Positions 27,464 to 35,828 of a stretch of DNA of 64,000 nucleotides are shown here, one piece after another (positions within the stretch are counted from its first letter, which is position 1; every line of letters begins with the position of its first letter). The stretch comes from Gordonibacter sp. An230 (GTDB taxonomy: Bacteria > Actinomycetota > Coriobacteriia > Coriobacteriales > Eggerthellaceae). The stretch covers positions 146,352-210,351 of the forward strand of contig NZ_NFJP01000002.1 in the NCBI RefSeq assembly GCF_002159915.1, read 5' to 3'. Under the pieces are notes generated by a model. That model did no database searches and was not told where the DNA came from. It saw only the letters and a program-made list of their open reading frames with translations. Both the position numbers and the translations under genes were made by a program.

Positions 27464-28920
27464 GAGACCCCCTTCCCCCGACGATGCGGCCCACCCGGCT
27501 TTTTCGACCCACCTGGCCGCCGAATGCGCAGTCCGACCCGCCGACGGGGCTCCGAGACGTCCTGCATTGCGAGTCCGGCGACGTTCGGCAGCATTTCGCG
27601 CAAGAGCCGCTCGACGCTCGCGCACAGCGGATTGCGAGAATCCATCAGCTCGAAGGGCGCGCCCGTTCCGAGCAATTCCTCCACATCGCGGCCTCCGTCG
27701 GCTAGCTCGAACACGTGTGCGCCGCCGAGCGCGCACGACACGTCGATGGAGGAGAACGCGGCCCCCTTCGCGCACCGGTTCACCGCGTAGGAGAACGGCC
27801 CCGTGGCGATGCCGCAGCGGGCGCACAGGTCGAGCGCATGGCGGCACGCTCGCAAAGACGAACCGCGCTGATCGACAAGGAACAGCGCCTTCGAGCTGCG
27901 CTCGAGCAGCACCGCATGCTGCTCCGCCCACGCCGCCCCCGTGTTCGCCACGATCACGTCGAAGCGCTCCGACAGCCTGCCGAGCAATTCGGGAGCCTGA
28001 AGCGCGATGCTCTCGGCATCCTCGAGACGACGGGGCGCGGCCAGCAGAGCCGGCGTGCGGCCGTCGGAGCGCAGCGCCGCGATTCGAGCGGGCACAGACA
28101 CCGCGTCGTCGATCGTCATAGGATCCGCCGCTCCGAGCATCTCCGCCACGTCTCCGAACTGCAAGTCGAAATCGAGCAGCAACGTCGAGAGGCCCATCGC
28201 ATGCGCTGCAAGCCCCAGCAGAACCGACACCGAACTCTTCCCTGCGCCGCCGCTTCCGCTTACCACCGGCAGGAGGAAGGCCGAACCCTCGCGTCGCGGG
28301 GCGGACGCCATCGAAACGGACGGCGCAGCGGCCCTCGACGGTGCAGACGCCGAAGCCGCACCCCGCACGCCGGGAGCGCACGCAGCCCCCGTATGCGCCG
28401 TCCGAGCGGCATCCGACGCCATCTGGCCCGAAAGCCCGCTCCGAGACGCCTGCGTGACGCGCTGCGGGCCCTCGGCGTGCGGGTGCGCTGGGTTTCCGAG
28501 CGAAGCAGCGGCCTCCATGCAGCCTGCGCCCTTGCGCGCATCGACCGCAACGGCGGCGAACCGTCGCTTGCACGCGGCGTAGCGTTCGAGGAACGCCTGG
28601 CGCGTGAGCGATGCGTCGATGCCAGCAGCGCTCGCCCTGCTCATGAGCGACCCCGTTCCCTCGAACGACACGAGGCACACGCGTCTGTCCGCCCGATCGC
28701 GTTTGAGCGTGGCGGCAAGGTTGATAGGCTCCACGTCGTCGCACGACGCCACCCACACCTCGTCCACCGTCCGATCTCCCCTAAGGAACCTCCGCGCAGC
28801 CTCTCCGCTCGAGAACAGCCGCAGCCACCCTTGCGCCGCAAGATTCTCGCCGCCAAGGCCGATGGCCTCGGGATGGCGCAGGCTCGTCGCATCCGCGCAC
28901 AGCGCTATCGCGGCGCTCAT
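27454..28920 (-). CDS. tadZ: TadZ/CpaE-like MinD-family ATPase
   Basis: 488 residues, start fixed by an ATGA overlap with cpaB. The N-terminal receiver-like domain (1-125) lacks a clear phosphoacceptor. A linker rich in Ala/Ser/Pro follows (130-212), then a MinD-type ATPase with deviant Walker A SGSGGAGKSS (221-230) and LLLDFDLQFGD as the next motif. TadZ proteins place the pilus machinery in the cell. It is the only TadZ here although there are two cassettes. The tail (from about 455) is basic. Confidence 0.5.
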   Translation of the reverse strand: MSAAIALCADATSLRHPEAIGLGGENLAAQGWLRLFSSGEAARRFLRGDRTVDEVWVASCDDVEPINLAATLKRDRADRRVCLVSFEGTGSLMSRASAAGIDASLTRQAFLERYAACKRRFAAVAVDARKGAGCMEAAASLGNPAHPHAEGPQRVTQASRSGLSGQMASDAARTAHTGAACAPGVRGAASASAPSRAAAPSVSMASAPRREGSAFLLPVVSGSGGAGKSSVSVLLGLAAHAMGLSTLLLDFDLQFGDVAEMLGAADPMTIDDAVSVPARIAALRSDGRTPALLAAPRRLEDAESIALQAPELLGRLSERFDVIVANTGAAWAEQHAVLLERSSKALFLVDQRGSSLRACRHALDLCARCGIATGPFSYAVNRCAKGAAFSSIDVSCALGGAHVFELADGGRDVEELLGTGAPFELMDSRNPLCASVERLLREMLPNVAGLAMQDVSEPRRRVGLRIRRPGGSKKPGGPHRRGKGVSCL

Positions 28921-29600
28921 CGGGCGTCCTCCCGCCCTTGCGCGCCTTCCGTTCTCTCGACCGCCTCATTACCGGGGAGCGCGAAGTACAGCTCGGTCCG
29001 TTGGGCCGCCGACACCACCTCCTGCACGCGGTCGGGCTCCACGGCCACCGTGACCCACGACACCGAGGCGTCCCGCGCCTCATCGCCCGACGATGCGCTC
29101 GTAGCCAGCACGAGGACGTCGCTCGCCAGAAGGTCGGTGGACGTGCCGCCCGTCGCGTACATGTCCACCCTCGCCCCTGCGCGCACCGCCCCGCCAACCG
29201 CCTGCACGTCCTTCGCCGGCACGCTTACAGCCGCAAGGCCTTCAGGGGCCTCCACCTGGTTTTCAGCGCCTTGGAATCGCTTCATCGACAGCACTTCGCC
29301 AGCCAAGATGGCAGACGACGCCGCCTTGCCGCCCACCTCCTCCACCGAGCGCACGGCTTCCGCGGGAAGCAGGTCGGCCACCCAGAGACGCGTCTCGACG
29401 CACGAGGCGTCCACCGGCTCTCCCGCAGCTATATCGCGTTTCGCGACGCACACCTCTACCTGCTCGCCGCCGTAGCGGGCAAGCGCCTCGGAGCGCGCGG
29501 CATCGACCTCGGCCCGCACTCCTTGCGTGTAGGCGAGCACGCACACGGCGCACACCGCTCCGCACACAACACCCGCCACCGTCGTTGTCCTCCGCTTCAT
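28917..29600 (-). CDS. cpaB: CpaB/RcpC-like SAF-domain protein (cassette 1)
   Basis: 227 residues from the ATG at 29600 with AAAGGAC upstream. One helix (about 6-24), then the SAF domain (VEVCVAKRDIAAGEPVDASCVETR) and RcpC domain (AAVSVPAKDVQAVGGAVRAGARVDMY). It is the first gene of the 20-kb tad operon. An in-frame ATG at 29675 sits too close (3 bases) to an AGGAGG and would add 25 residues. I could not identify a convincing promoter between it and the tRNA gene. Confidence 0.5.
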   Translation of the reverse strand: MKRRTTTVAGVVCGAVCAVCVLAYTQGVRAEVDAARSEALARYGGEQVEVCVAKRDIAAGEPVDASCVETRLWVADLLPAEAVRSVEEVGGKAASSAILAGEVLSMKRFQGAENQVEAPEGLAAVSVPAKDVQAVGGAVRAGARVDMYATGGTSTDLLASDVLVLATSASSGDEARDASVSWVTVAVEPDRVQEVVSAAQRTELYFALPGNEAVERTEGAQGREDAR

Positions 29601-29839
29601 GACGTCCTTTCGCCGTTTTGGTCCTGATGTCAGTATGACCAGGCCATCCAGCAGATCGATCATGCAGGGCACCATATACCTCCTCTCGAATCCGCCGCAG
29701 ATCCAATGCGTTTTCCATGCGCATGCCGCACCCCGTCGTTCGCACCTTGCGCATCTGCGACGCACAACGCACGCGAAAACGACGCGCACCGGGCGCCCCT
29801 GGCGAGAAAAGGGCCGCACGCGGCTTTCCAGAGGATTCG

Positions 29840-29868
29840 TTGCACGAAGCAAGGTTCTATGCGAGAAT
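29840..29868 (+). promoter_or_regulatory. Candidate tRNA-Val promoter
   Basis: TTGCAC (29840-29845) and GAGAAT (29863-29868) are 17 bases apart, ending 28 bases before the tRNA. The -35 match is good and the -10 match weak. Confidence 0.5.
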
Positions 29869-29896
29869 GGGAATCTGCCGCACGGCGGCGTGAAAC

Positions 29897-29971
29897 GGGC
29901 GATTGGCGCAGCGGGAGCGCAGGTCCCTTACAAGGACAAGGTCACTGGTTCAAATCCGGTATCGCCCACCA
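29897..29971 (+). tRNA. tRNA-Val (anticodon UAC)
   Basis: Cloverleaf: acceptor GGGCGAT/ATCGCCC, D-stem GCGC/GCGC, anticodon loop CTTACAA with anticodon TAC, T-arm ACTGG-TTCAAAT-CCGGT, discriminator A and an encoded CCA. The top pair of the anticodon stem is a G-A mismatch; the rest pair perfectly. Confidence 0.5.
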
Positions 29972-29979
29972 TGAAATCG

Positions 29980-30008
29980 CAGGCCAGGTCGTTCCGCGAC
30001 CTGGCCTG
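29980..30008 (+). terminator. tRNA-Val terminator
   Basis: CAGGCCAGGTCG pairs exactly with CGACCTGGCCTG (12 bp, loop TTCCG) nine bases after the CCA end, followed by a short T-containing stretch (ATTCGTT). Confidence 0.5.
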
Positions 30009-30216
30009 ATTCGTTCCCGCAGCGACCGCGACGAAGCCTTGCGAGCGACGATGCGCCGCACGCCCTGTCGCGACAGCGTGGCCACAACGCCCTCGTCGCC
30101 ACGCCCTGCATTCAACGGCCGAGGCCGTCGCACTGAAGCGCGGGGCCATCGTCCGAACCATCGTTTGCAGGCCCTCGCCTCGCTTCGCGAAAAAGAGCCC
30201 GAGCCCCTCCGCCCTC

Positions 30217-30885
30217 TCAGCGTCCGCGCGCCCTTGGGCCCTTCGGCGCCCAATCGCGCAGACCGGGAACGGCGCCGCCCGCCACCTCCCACAGGTACAG
30301 GCTGGCCACGGTCGCGTACGGAGTGTAGCGGCGGTAGTATTTCGCGAACAGCGCGGGCGTGATGCGCCGATGGTGGTACACCATGCGCAAGCCGCGCTGG
30401 ATGGCCAGATCGCCCCAGCTTAGGATGTTGGGGCGCTGCATCGAGAACGTCATGAGCATCTCGGCCGTCCACACGCCGATGCCGGGCAGGCTCGACAGAG
30501 CGCGGCGCACCTCGTCGTCGGGCAGGTCGCGCAAGCCCTCCAAGTCCACCTCCCCCGACAGCACGCGCTCGGCCGCGCCCTTGATGTAGGCCGCTTTGCG
30601 AAACGAGATGCCGACCCGCTGCAGCTCCTCGTCAGAGCAAGCCGCCATCGCCTCGGGAGTCACCTCCCCGAACGCCTCGATCATGCGGTTCCAGATGGTC
30701 GCTTGCGCCTTCGTCGAAATCTGCTGCCCAACGATGCAGTTGACGAGAGCGGCGAAAAGATCGGGATGGACCTCGCGCCTCACATGCCCGACCGCCCGAA
30801 TGACCTCGGCCATCCGAGGATCGCGTTCGCACAGATGGGACGTCTCCTCATCCCCGTACTCGAAATAGCGCGCCTCTTCCGCCAT
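30217..30885 (-). CDS. DNA-3-methyladenine glycosylase II-like (AlkA / HhH-GPD)
   Basis: 222 residues from the ATG at 30885, with GGGGAGG upstream. VNCIVGQQISTKAQATIW is the AlkA-type N-lobe. LSSLPGIGVWTAEMLM is the helix-hairpin-helix, followed by the catalytic Asp in SWGDLAIQRG. It removes alkylated bases in base-excision repair. There is no Lys in the hairpin region and no iron-sulfur loop, so it is monofunctional like AlkA. Shorter than E. coli AlkA, without its N-terminal domain. The TATACT at 30926-30931 (minus) may be its -10 box. Confidence 0.5.
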   Translation of the reverse strand: MAEEARYFEYGDEETSHLCERDPRMAEVIRAVGHVRREVHPDLFAALVNCIVGQQISTKAQATIWNRMIEAFGEVTPEAMAACSDEELQRVGISFRKAAYIKGAAERVLSGEVDLEGLRDLPDDEVRRALSSLPGIGVWTAEMLMTFSMQRPNILSWGDLAIQRGLRMVYHHRRITPALFAKYYRRYTPYATVASLYLWEVAGGAVPGLRDWAPKGPRARGR

Positions 30886-30931
30886 GGGCACCTCCCCGTC
30901 TTCGGCATTTCGTCCCCGCGCCCAGTATACG

Positions 30932-30964
30932 CGAAGGCCCGGCCGAGAAAAGGCCGGGCCTTCG
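30932..30964 (-). terminator. Strong hairpin after the cytochrome gene
   Basis: CGAAGGCCCGGCC pairs exactly with GGCCGGGCCTTCG (13 bp, loop GAGAAAA). It lies 112 bases beyond the cytochrome stop and just before the glycosylase promoter region. No T-run follows. Confidence 0.5.
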
Positions 30965-31076
30965 AAGCGCCTCGGAACGGACAAGGGCGAAGACGGGCCA
31001 TGCGGCCAGCGCCACGCCAACGAGCGCGCTGCCGCCCATGAGGCCCCGCGAGCCGTGCCGCCAACGAGCACGCGCC

Positions 31077-31733
31077 TTACCGCTCGCGCAGTTCGTGGCA
31101 GGTGCCGCATTCGTACACCCCGCGATGATGGCACTGGGCGCAGTATTTCCGGGCATCCTTGGGAAGATCCGTCGAATGGTTGTTATGGCAATCGGTGCAC
31201 ACCAGAGGGTTCGCATCGTGCTTTTCGTTGGAAGGACGAGCATGGGGGTTCACCGTGGTGCCGTTGTCGTCGGTGAGCGCCGTCGACTCCGCCGTTAACA
31301 CCGCGACCTCCTCCAACGTGCCGTGGCACGACTCGCAGACGGCGGGATCCACCGTGGCCACGGTGGCCTTTTCCGCCGGCTCGTCGCCGAGCCTCACATC
31401 GGCGTGCGCGGTGGCAAGCACGTCCTTATCGACATGGCACTGAACGCACGCCACGCCTTCGGCTTTGTGGGCAACGCCCTGCGCGCAGGCGTCGTCAAGC
31501 TCGGAGGCGGCCTCCGACTTGTGGCATATCGCGCAATCAGACTCCATCGACCAGTTCGCAGGCTGCCCGTCCAAAGGCGAGGCTTCCGACGCTTCGCCCC
31601 CTGCGGGCGGAGCCGGAGCCTCCTTGGGCGCGCAGCCGACAAGCGACCACAGGACGGTCGCGAGCGCAAGGACGGCGCCGAAGACGGCGAGCGCGGCAAG
31701 GCGCCGATCGGCGGTGCGTGCTCGAAAGGTCAT
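31077..31733 (-). CDS. Hexaheme cytochrome c lipoprotein
   Basis: 218 residues with six CxxCH heme sites at about 67, 96, 133, 179, 198 and 209. A hydrophobic N-terminus (12-34) ends in the lipobox LVGC, so it should be anchored to the outer face of the membrane. It would pass electrons from the quinone pool to a reductase. The flavoprotein gene 150 bases upstream on the same strand is the obvious partner. That arrangement resembles the cytochrome-flavoprotein pairs of Eggerthella (Cgr1/Cgr2 type) and flavocytochrome c fumarate reductases. It differs from NapC-type proteins in lacking a long N-terminal helix pattern. Confidence 0.5.
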   Translation of the reverse strand: MTFRARTADRRLAALAVFGAVLALATVLWSLVGCAPKEAPAPPAGGEASEASPLDGQPANWSMESDCAICHKSEAASELDDACAQGVAHKAEGVACVQCHVDKDVLATAHADVRLGDEPAEKATVATVDPAVCESCHGTLEEVAVLTAESTALTDDNGTTVNPHARPSNEKHDANPLVCTDCHNNHSTDLPKDARKYCAQCHHRGVYECGTCHELRER

Positions 31734-31784
31734 GCGCTTCTCCTATCTTCTCGTCTTGACAATCGACGGGCGAGCCGCCGGAAA

Positions 31785-31812
31785 GGGCCCGCCGCGGAAA
31801 GGCGGCGGGCCC
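31785..31812 (-). terminator. Hairpin between flavoprotein and cytochrome genes
   Basis: GGGCCCGCCGC pairs with GCGGCGGGCCC (11 bp, 6-base loop). It may reduce read-through from the flavoprotein gene into the cytochrome gene rather than end the transcript. Confidence 0.5.
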
Positions 31813-31883
31813 CGGAAAGCCGGTCGCCCCGGAACCTGAGGGAGGGGAGGAAGGCACCGGGCAACCGCAAGCGAATGGGCGCA

Positions 31884-33548
31884 CTACTTCCCGGCGTCCC
31901 ACGCCTCGAGCCCGGCGGCATGGCGCGCCGCAATGCGGCCCCACACCTGGTTCTCGGCGTTGTTGCCGCCGGTGATACCGTAGCTGTGGCTTTGGAAGTT
32001 CCCGAAGCAGCCGGCCGCGTACAGGCGCGGGATGGGGTTGCGCTGCGTGTCGAGCACCTGGGCGTTCTCGTTCTTCATCGGGCCGCCCAAAGTCGAGCAG
32101 GAGCCGGGATAGATGGAGATGGCGTAGTACGGGCCGCCATCGAGCGCAACGAGCGTCTTCTCGGAGCGGTCGAAGCGCGCGTCCTTTCCCGCCTCGCAGA
32201 AGCCCTGGTACTCGTCGAACGTGGCGCGCAGCGTGTCCACGTCCATCCAGTGGTCGAACTCCTTGATCTTCTGGCCCAGATCTTCGAGCGTGTCGCCCTT
32301 GAGTATCCAGCCGCGCTCGAGCTCGGCCTTGTTGTCCTGGCTCCAGCCGTCCCAATCGCGCAGCTCGTCCGGCAGGTCGGAGGCGAAGTTCCCGCATTCG
32401 AAGGAGTCGCCCTGGCTCGTGGACAACTTGCCTGCGTCGAAGCAGCTTTGATCGAAGATGCACCACGACGGGATGCGATCGTAGTCGTCGATGGCGTCGT
32501 CGAAGTGCAGCAGCGTGTGCCAGCCGTTGTGCGGCGAACCCATGGAGTTCTCGTTCACATAGCGCTTTCCCAGACGGTTCACGTTGAAGTAGCTGAAACC
32601 GGGCATGGAGTACAGAATGGAGAAGTCGTATTCGGGATCGCGCGTCCACATGGAGTACATGGAGATGACCATATCCATGTGCCACAGCTTCGCCCCCACG
32701 TCCTCCACCATCTTGATGCCGTCACCCGTGTTGAAACGCCAGCCCTCGAACTTGAAGGGATAGCACTTGAGGTGCTCGTTCTTGAGCTCCTCGTTGAACT
32801 CGAAGCCGCCGCAGGTCATGATGACGCCCTTGCGCGCCTTGACCGTTTTCTCCTCAGAGCCGATCATCGTGTACGCGCCGACGATCTCCTTCGTCTCCGG
32901 ATTCTGAATGAGGCGCTCGTCATGGCAGTCGAACAGCACCTGCACGCCCAGCTCCTCGCGCTTGGCGTCCAGCTCGTGAAACGACAGCATGCCGAAACCG
33001 TCGACGGAAGACAGCTTGCAGGACCCCTCGTAGGCGTTGTCGTCCAGGAAGTAGTACTCCGGAATGGCGCCGGCAAGCGCCACCTCCGACACTTCGTAGG
33101 TCATGCCGTACTTGTCGGCGTACTCGGTGTTGCGCGCGCACTCGTCAACCCACGCCTCGATCATGGCGTCCGGCGTCTTTCCGTGCGTGAAGGACTTGAT
33201 GTAGCGTTTGAAGCGCTCCTTCTCGCCCTCTTCGACGATGGTCCATTCGCCGTTGTTGATGCGGCTGTTGCCGCCGCCCTCGACGGGGGCCTTCTCGAGC
33301 ACGAGAACCTCCTGGCCGCACTCGTCGGCGCCGATGAGCGATGCCCACATGCCCGCGCCGCCGTAGCCGATGACCAAAAGGTCGCATTCGTAGTCCCAAC
33401 TTGCGGGCATCCAATCGCCCGATGCGGCGCCCGCCCCGTCCGACGCGCAGCCGGCAAGCGCGCTCGCGCCCGCCATGGCCGCCGCGGCGATGCCCGCGCC
33501 TTTCAGGAACGAACGACGGGAGACCCCGCCTTCCCTGCTTGTGCCCAT
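31884..33548 (-). CDS. Tat-exported FAD-dependent reductase (fumarate reductase-like), module 1
   Basis: 554 residues from the ATG at 33548 (AAGGAG upstream). A twin-arginine signal SRRSFLKG (10-17) runs into a lipobox LAGC (31-34). The FAD site LLVIGYGGAGMWAS has GxGxxG at 61-66. The C-terminal FAD segment SYGITGGNNAENQVWGRIAA matches the fumarate reductase/urocanate reductase flavoprotein family. Substrates in this family are unsaturated acids and many gut xenobiotics; the actual one cannot be told. No covalent-FMN or heme domain is present, so electrons probably come from the hexaheme cytochrome encoded next. Divergent from regulator 1. Confidence 0.5.
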   Translation of the reverse strand: MGTSREGGVSRRSFLKGAGIAAAAMAGASALAGCASDGAGAASGDWMPASWDYECDLLVIGYGGAGMWASLIGADECGQEVLVLEKAPVEGGGNSRINNGEWTIVEEGEKERFKRYIKSFTHGKTPDAMIEAWVDECARNTEYADKYGMTYEVSEVALAGAIPEYYFLDDNAYEGSCKLSSVDGFGMLSFHELDAKREELGVQVLFDCHDERLIQNPETKEIVGAYTMIGSEEKTVKARKGVIMTCGGFEFNEELKNEHLKCYPFKFEGWRFNTGDGIKMVEDVGAKLWHMDMVISMYSMWTRDPEYDFSILYSMPGFSYFNVNRLGKRYVNENSMGSPHNGWHTLLHFDDAIDDYDRIPSWCIFDQSCFDAGKLSTSQGDSFECGNFASDLPDELRDWDGWSQDNKAELERGWILKGDTLEDLGQKIKEFDHWMDVDTLRATFDEYQGFCEAGKDARFDRSEKTLVALDGGPYYAISIYPGSCSTLGGPMKNENAQVLDTQRNPIPRLYAAGCFGNFQSHSYGITGGNNAENQVWGRIAARHAAGLEAWDAGK

Positions 33549-33748
33549 GATGCTCCTTCCTCCTCTCAACCCAATGGACGGACGGCCGCCCGCAAACGCC
33601 CGTCACTGCCGTTTGCGCAGAAACGTCTCCTCGAAGACGTCCGTCCGCTCGGCGCCAACCCTACCCGCCAAGCGGCCTCCGCGCATCTGACAGGCGGTCT
33701 GATTTTGGACGCGGCGTCTGACGTTCAATAGGATTTTCCAGATCGCAG

Positions 33749-33775
33749 GCGTATCGGATTATCCATCCGATACGC
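33749..33775. promoter_or_regulatory. Palindrome of module 1 intergenic region
   Basis: GCGTATCGGAT and ATCCGATACGC are exact complements with a 5-base spacer (TATCC). It lies in the otherwise gene-free 326-base region between the flavoprotein and the regulator, and is a candidate operator. Confidence 0.5.
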
Positions 33776-33874
33776 TCATCGTTGAAACTGCGTATGATGC
33801 TCCAAGCGGTCGCCTTGCGGAGGGGGATCGCTTTGCACGAACAGCGACCGCGACGCAAGCAACGGGGAGGGATG

Positions 33875-35471
33875 CTCATGACGCGCTGCGCCAAGACGGC
33901 CGACGCGCAGGACGGAGCCGCGACGCCCGCCGGTCCGGCCGAGCGCGACACGCTCACGCTCGATTACCTCATCGCCATCATCGGATTCGGACTGTGCCGC
34001 GCCTGGATCGTGTTCTGCCTCGGCATGCCGCCCGTGGCAGGGGCGCGATCATCGCTTTCGTGGATCTACCTTGCGTCGGGCGCTGCAAGCGCACTCGCAG
34101 CGTCCCTCGCCGCGCGCACGGAGCGGATCGGAGCCGTGAGATCGGTTTTGATTCGCTTGACACCCGCAACGCTTGTTGTAAGCGGCATCGTCATTGCGGC
34201 GGGCTTGTGGGCGGGAAACGCGCCGTCAATTGCATTCGGCCTGGTCGTAGGAGGAACGGGCGCGGGATTTCTACAAGTGCTGTGGGGCGAGCAGTTCGCA
34301 CGGCGCCACACCTCCTTCGTCACGATGGCCTCGGCCGCAGCCGCCATCGTGACGGCGCTCGTCGCCGGCATGTCCAACGACCACACGAGCTTCATCGGGT
34401 TCGCGATCGTCCCTTTGCTCTCGTTTGGACTGCTTGCGCTCGACGAGCGTCGCGCGCGCCCTGCGCTTGCCGAGGACAATGCCGACCTCGGTGGCGGAAG
34501 CGACCCTCTCAACTCGGAGCGCAGGCGGGCAGACGCCGGGGAAAGCCCGCGCGGCAAGGCCGCAGGCGTCAGCGCGCCCGGATCGCACGAGGGCGAGCGG
34601 AACGGCCCGAGCGGCTTCGGCGTAGGCAAGCTCATGCTCTCCATCATGATGTTCTCGCTCCTGTGCCGCCTCTTCGACGCAACGCCCGTGCGCAACGACC
34701 CCTTCGCCTTCCTTGGCGGAAGCGCCATCTTCGCGCTCGTCGCGGCGGGCACGGCGTTCCTCGTCATCGTGGCAAGGTTCCGCGTCCGTTTCGACGCCGC
34801 CCTCACCTACCGGCTGTCGCTGCCCATCATGGTGGCGGGATTCGTGGCCATCGCGCTGTTCTTCGACACGCATGCAGCCTTGTCCATCCTGCTCATCAAC
34901 GTGGGATACGAGCTGTTCGACATCCTCACCTGGGTGTTGTTCGCCGATGCGTCCCGCCGCCGCGACGAGAGCGCGCTGCGCGTCTTCGGCTTGGGCGTGA
35001 CCTTCATGTTCGCGGGCATGGCCTTGGGCACGATAGCGGGAGACGCGCTCGACGCGATGGTGGCCAGCGGCGATGTGCAGATCACCGTCGTGGCCATGAT
35101 GGCGACGCTCAGCCTGGTGGTGACCGCGTTCATCGTGCTCCCCGAGGGCGTGGTCTCGCAGCTGTCCGAAACGATGAGAACGAGCCGCAGGGGGCGAAGC
35201 GCCGACGAGAGCGAAGAGCAAGCCCCCCCCCCCGAACGCTGGCGGTGGCCGCCTCGAACAGCACTGCGCGGCTGTCGCACGCGATTTCGGGCTGACGCCG
35301 CGCGAAAGCGAGGTGATCGTGCTTTTGGCCTACGGACGCACGCTGTCCATCATCGCGCGCGACCTGCAAATCGCGAAGGGCACGGCGCGCACGCACATCG
35401 AAAACATCTACCGGAAGCTCGACGTGCACAAGCAGCAGGAGCTGATCGATCTGGTGGAAACGTACGAATAG
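33875..35471 (+). CDS. Membrane LuxR-family regulator 1, frame broken at an 11-C run (possibly phase-variable)
   Basis: Start ATG at 33875 (GGGAGGG seven bases upstream). The first 450 residues form about 12 hydrophobic segments with a polar Glu/Arg-rich loop in the middle, as in the other five regulators here. After the last helix a linker enters a run of 11 C (35223-35233). As given, the frame continues into an Arg-rich tail and stops at 35491 with no DNA-binding domain. One base shifted, the sequence reads the expected HTH (GLTPRESEVIVLLAYGR...KGTARTHIENIYRKL) and stops at 35471. Ten C would restore a 531-residue protein. Either a phase-variable switch or an assembly error. Confidence 0.5.
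35223..35233 (+). repeat. Poly-C tract (11) inside regulator 1
   Basis: Eleven C between the membrane domain and the DNA-binding domain. Ten keeps the full-length frame; eleven gives an Arg-rich tail to 35491; nine or twelve runs into a TGA near 35295. Confidence 0.5.
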
Positions 35472-35828
35472 GGGCTCGGGCGCCCGGCTAGCGCCGATGA
35501 CCGGATCACTCCATGCCCATGGCAGCCTTTCGCGGTCATGATCGCCCCGACGGCGGCGTCACCGAAGGACGGCTCGCACAACCGTCGGCCGCCGCGCAAG
35601 CGCGGGCCCCTCCCCCGTATGAGCATTACGGCGCGGGGAGAGGCGGTGGTAGCGCCGAGACGAACGCCGAGCGGGAAGGACGCCCTGGCAAACCCGCGGT
35701 CACCCGCAGCGGCGAAACCGACCTCGACATGCGGTGCCCCCCCCCCGCCAGATCGAGGGGGACGTCTGCGCTTTCGCCGCCAGCGGGCAGAACGGCTGCC
35801 TGACCCCGCCCCATAACGCCCGACGACA
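35472..35828. other. Gap with a second poly-C tract
   Basis: No supported gene in 357 bases. A CGGGCGCCCG palindrome (35478-35487) follows regulator 1. A minus-strand frame of 68 residues reads into the 10-base C run but matches nothing I know. Confidence 0.5.
35737..35746. repeat. Poly-C tract (10) in intergenic DNA
   Basis: Ten consecutive C about 500 bases after the 11-C run of regulator 1. It lies outside any supported gene. Confidence 0.5.

Noticed and set aside
12508..28756. Very long frames running through several tad genes (for example 26147-28756)
   Set aside because: The upstream parts lie out of frame over well-supported genes; starts with ribosome sites or stop-start overlaps were preferred.
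28917..29852. Longer start of the first CpaB protein at 29852
   Set aside because: The extra 84 residues are Arg/Cys-rich and unlike the family; the ATG at 29600 has a good ribosome site.
29897..29971. tRNA-Val as an attachment site of an integrated element
   Set aside because: No integrase and no direct repeat of the tRNA 3' end was found in the window.
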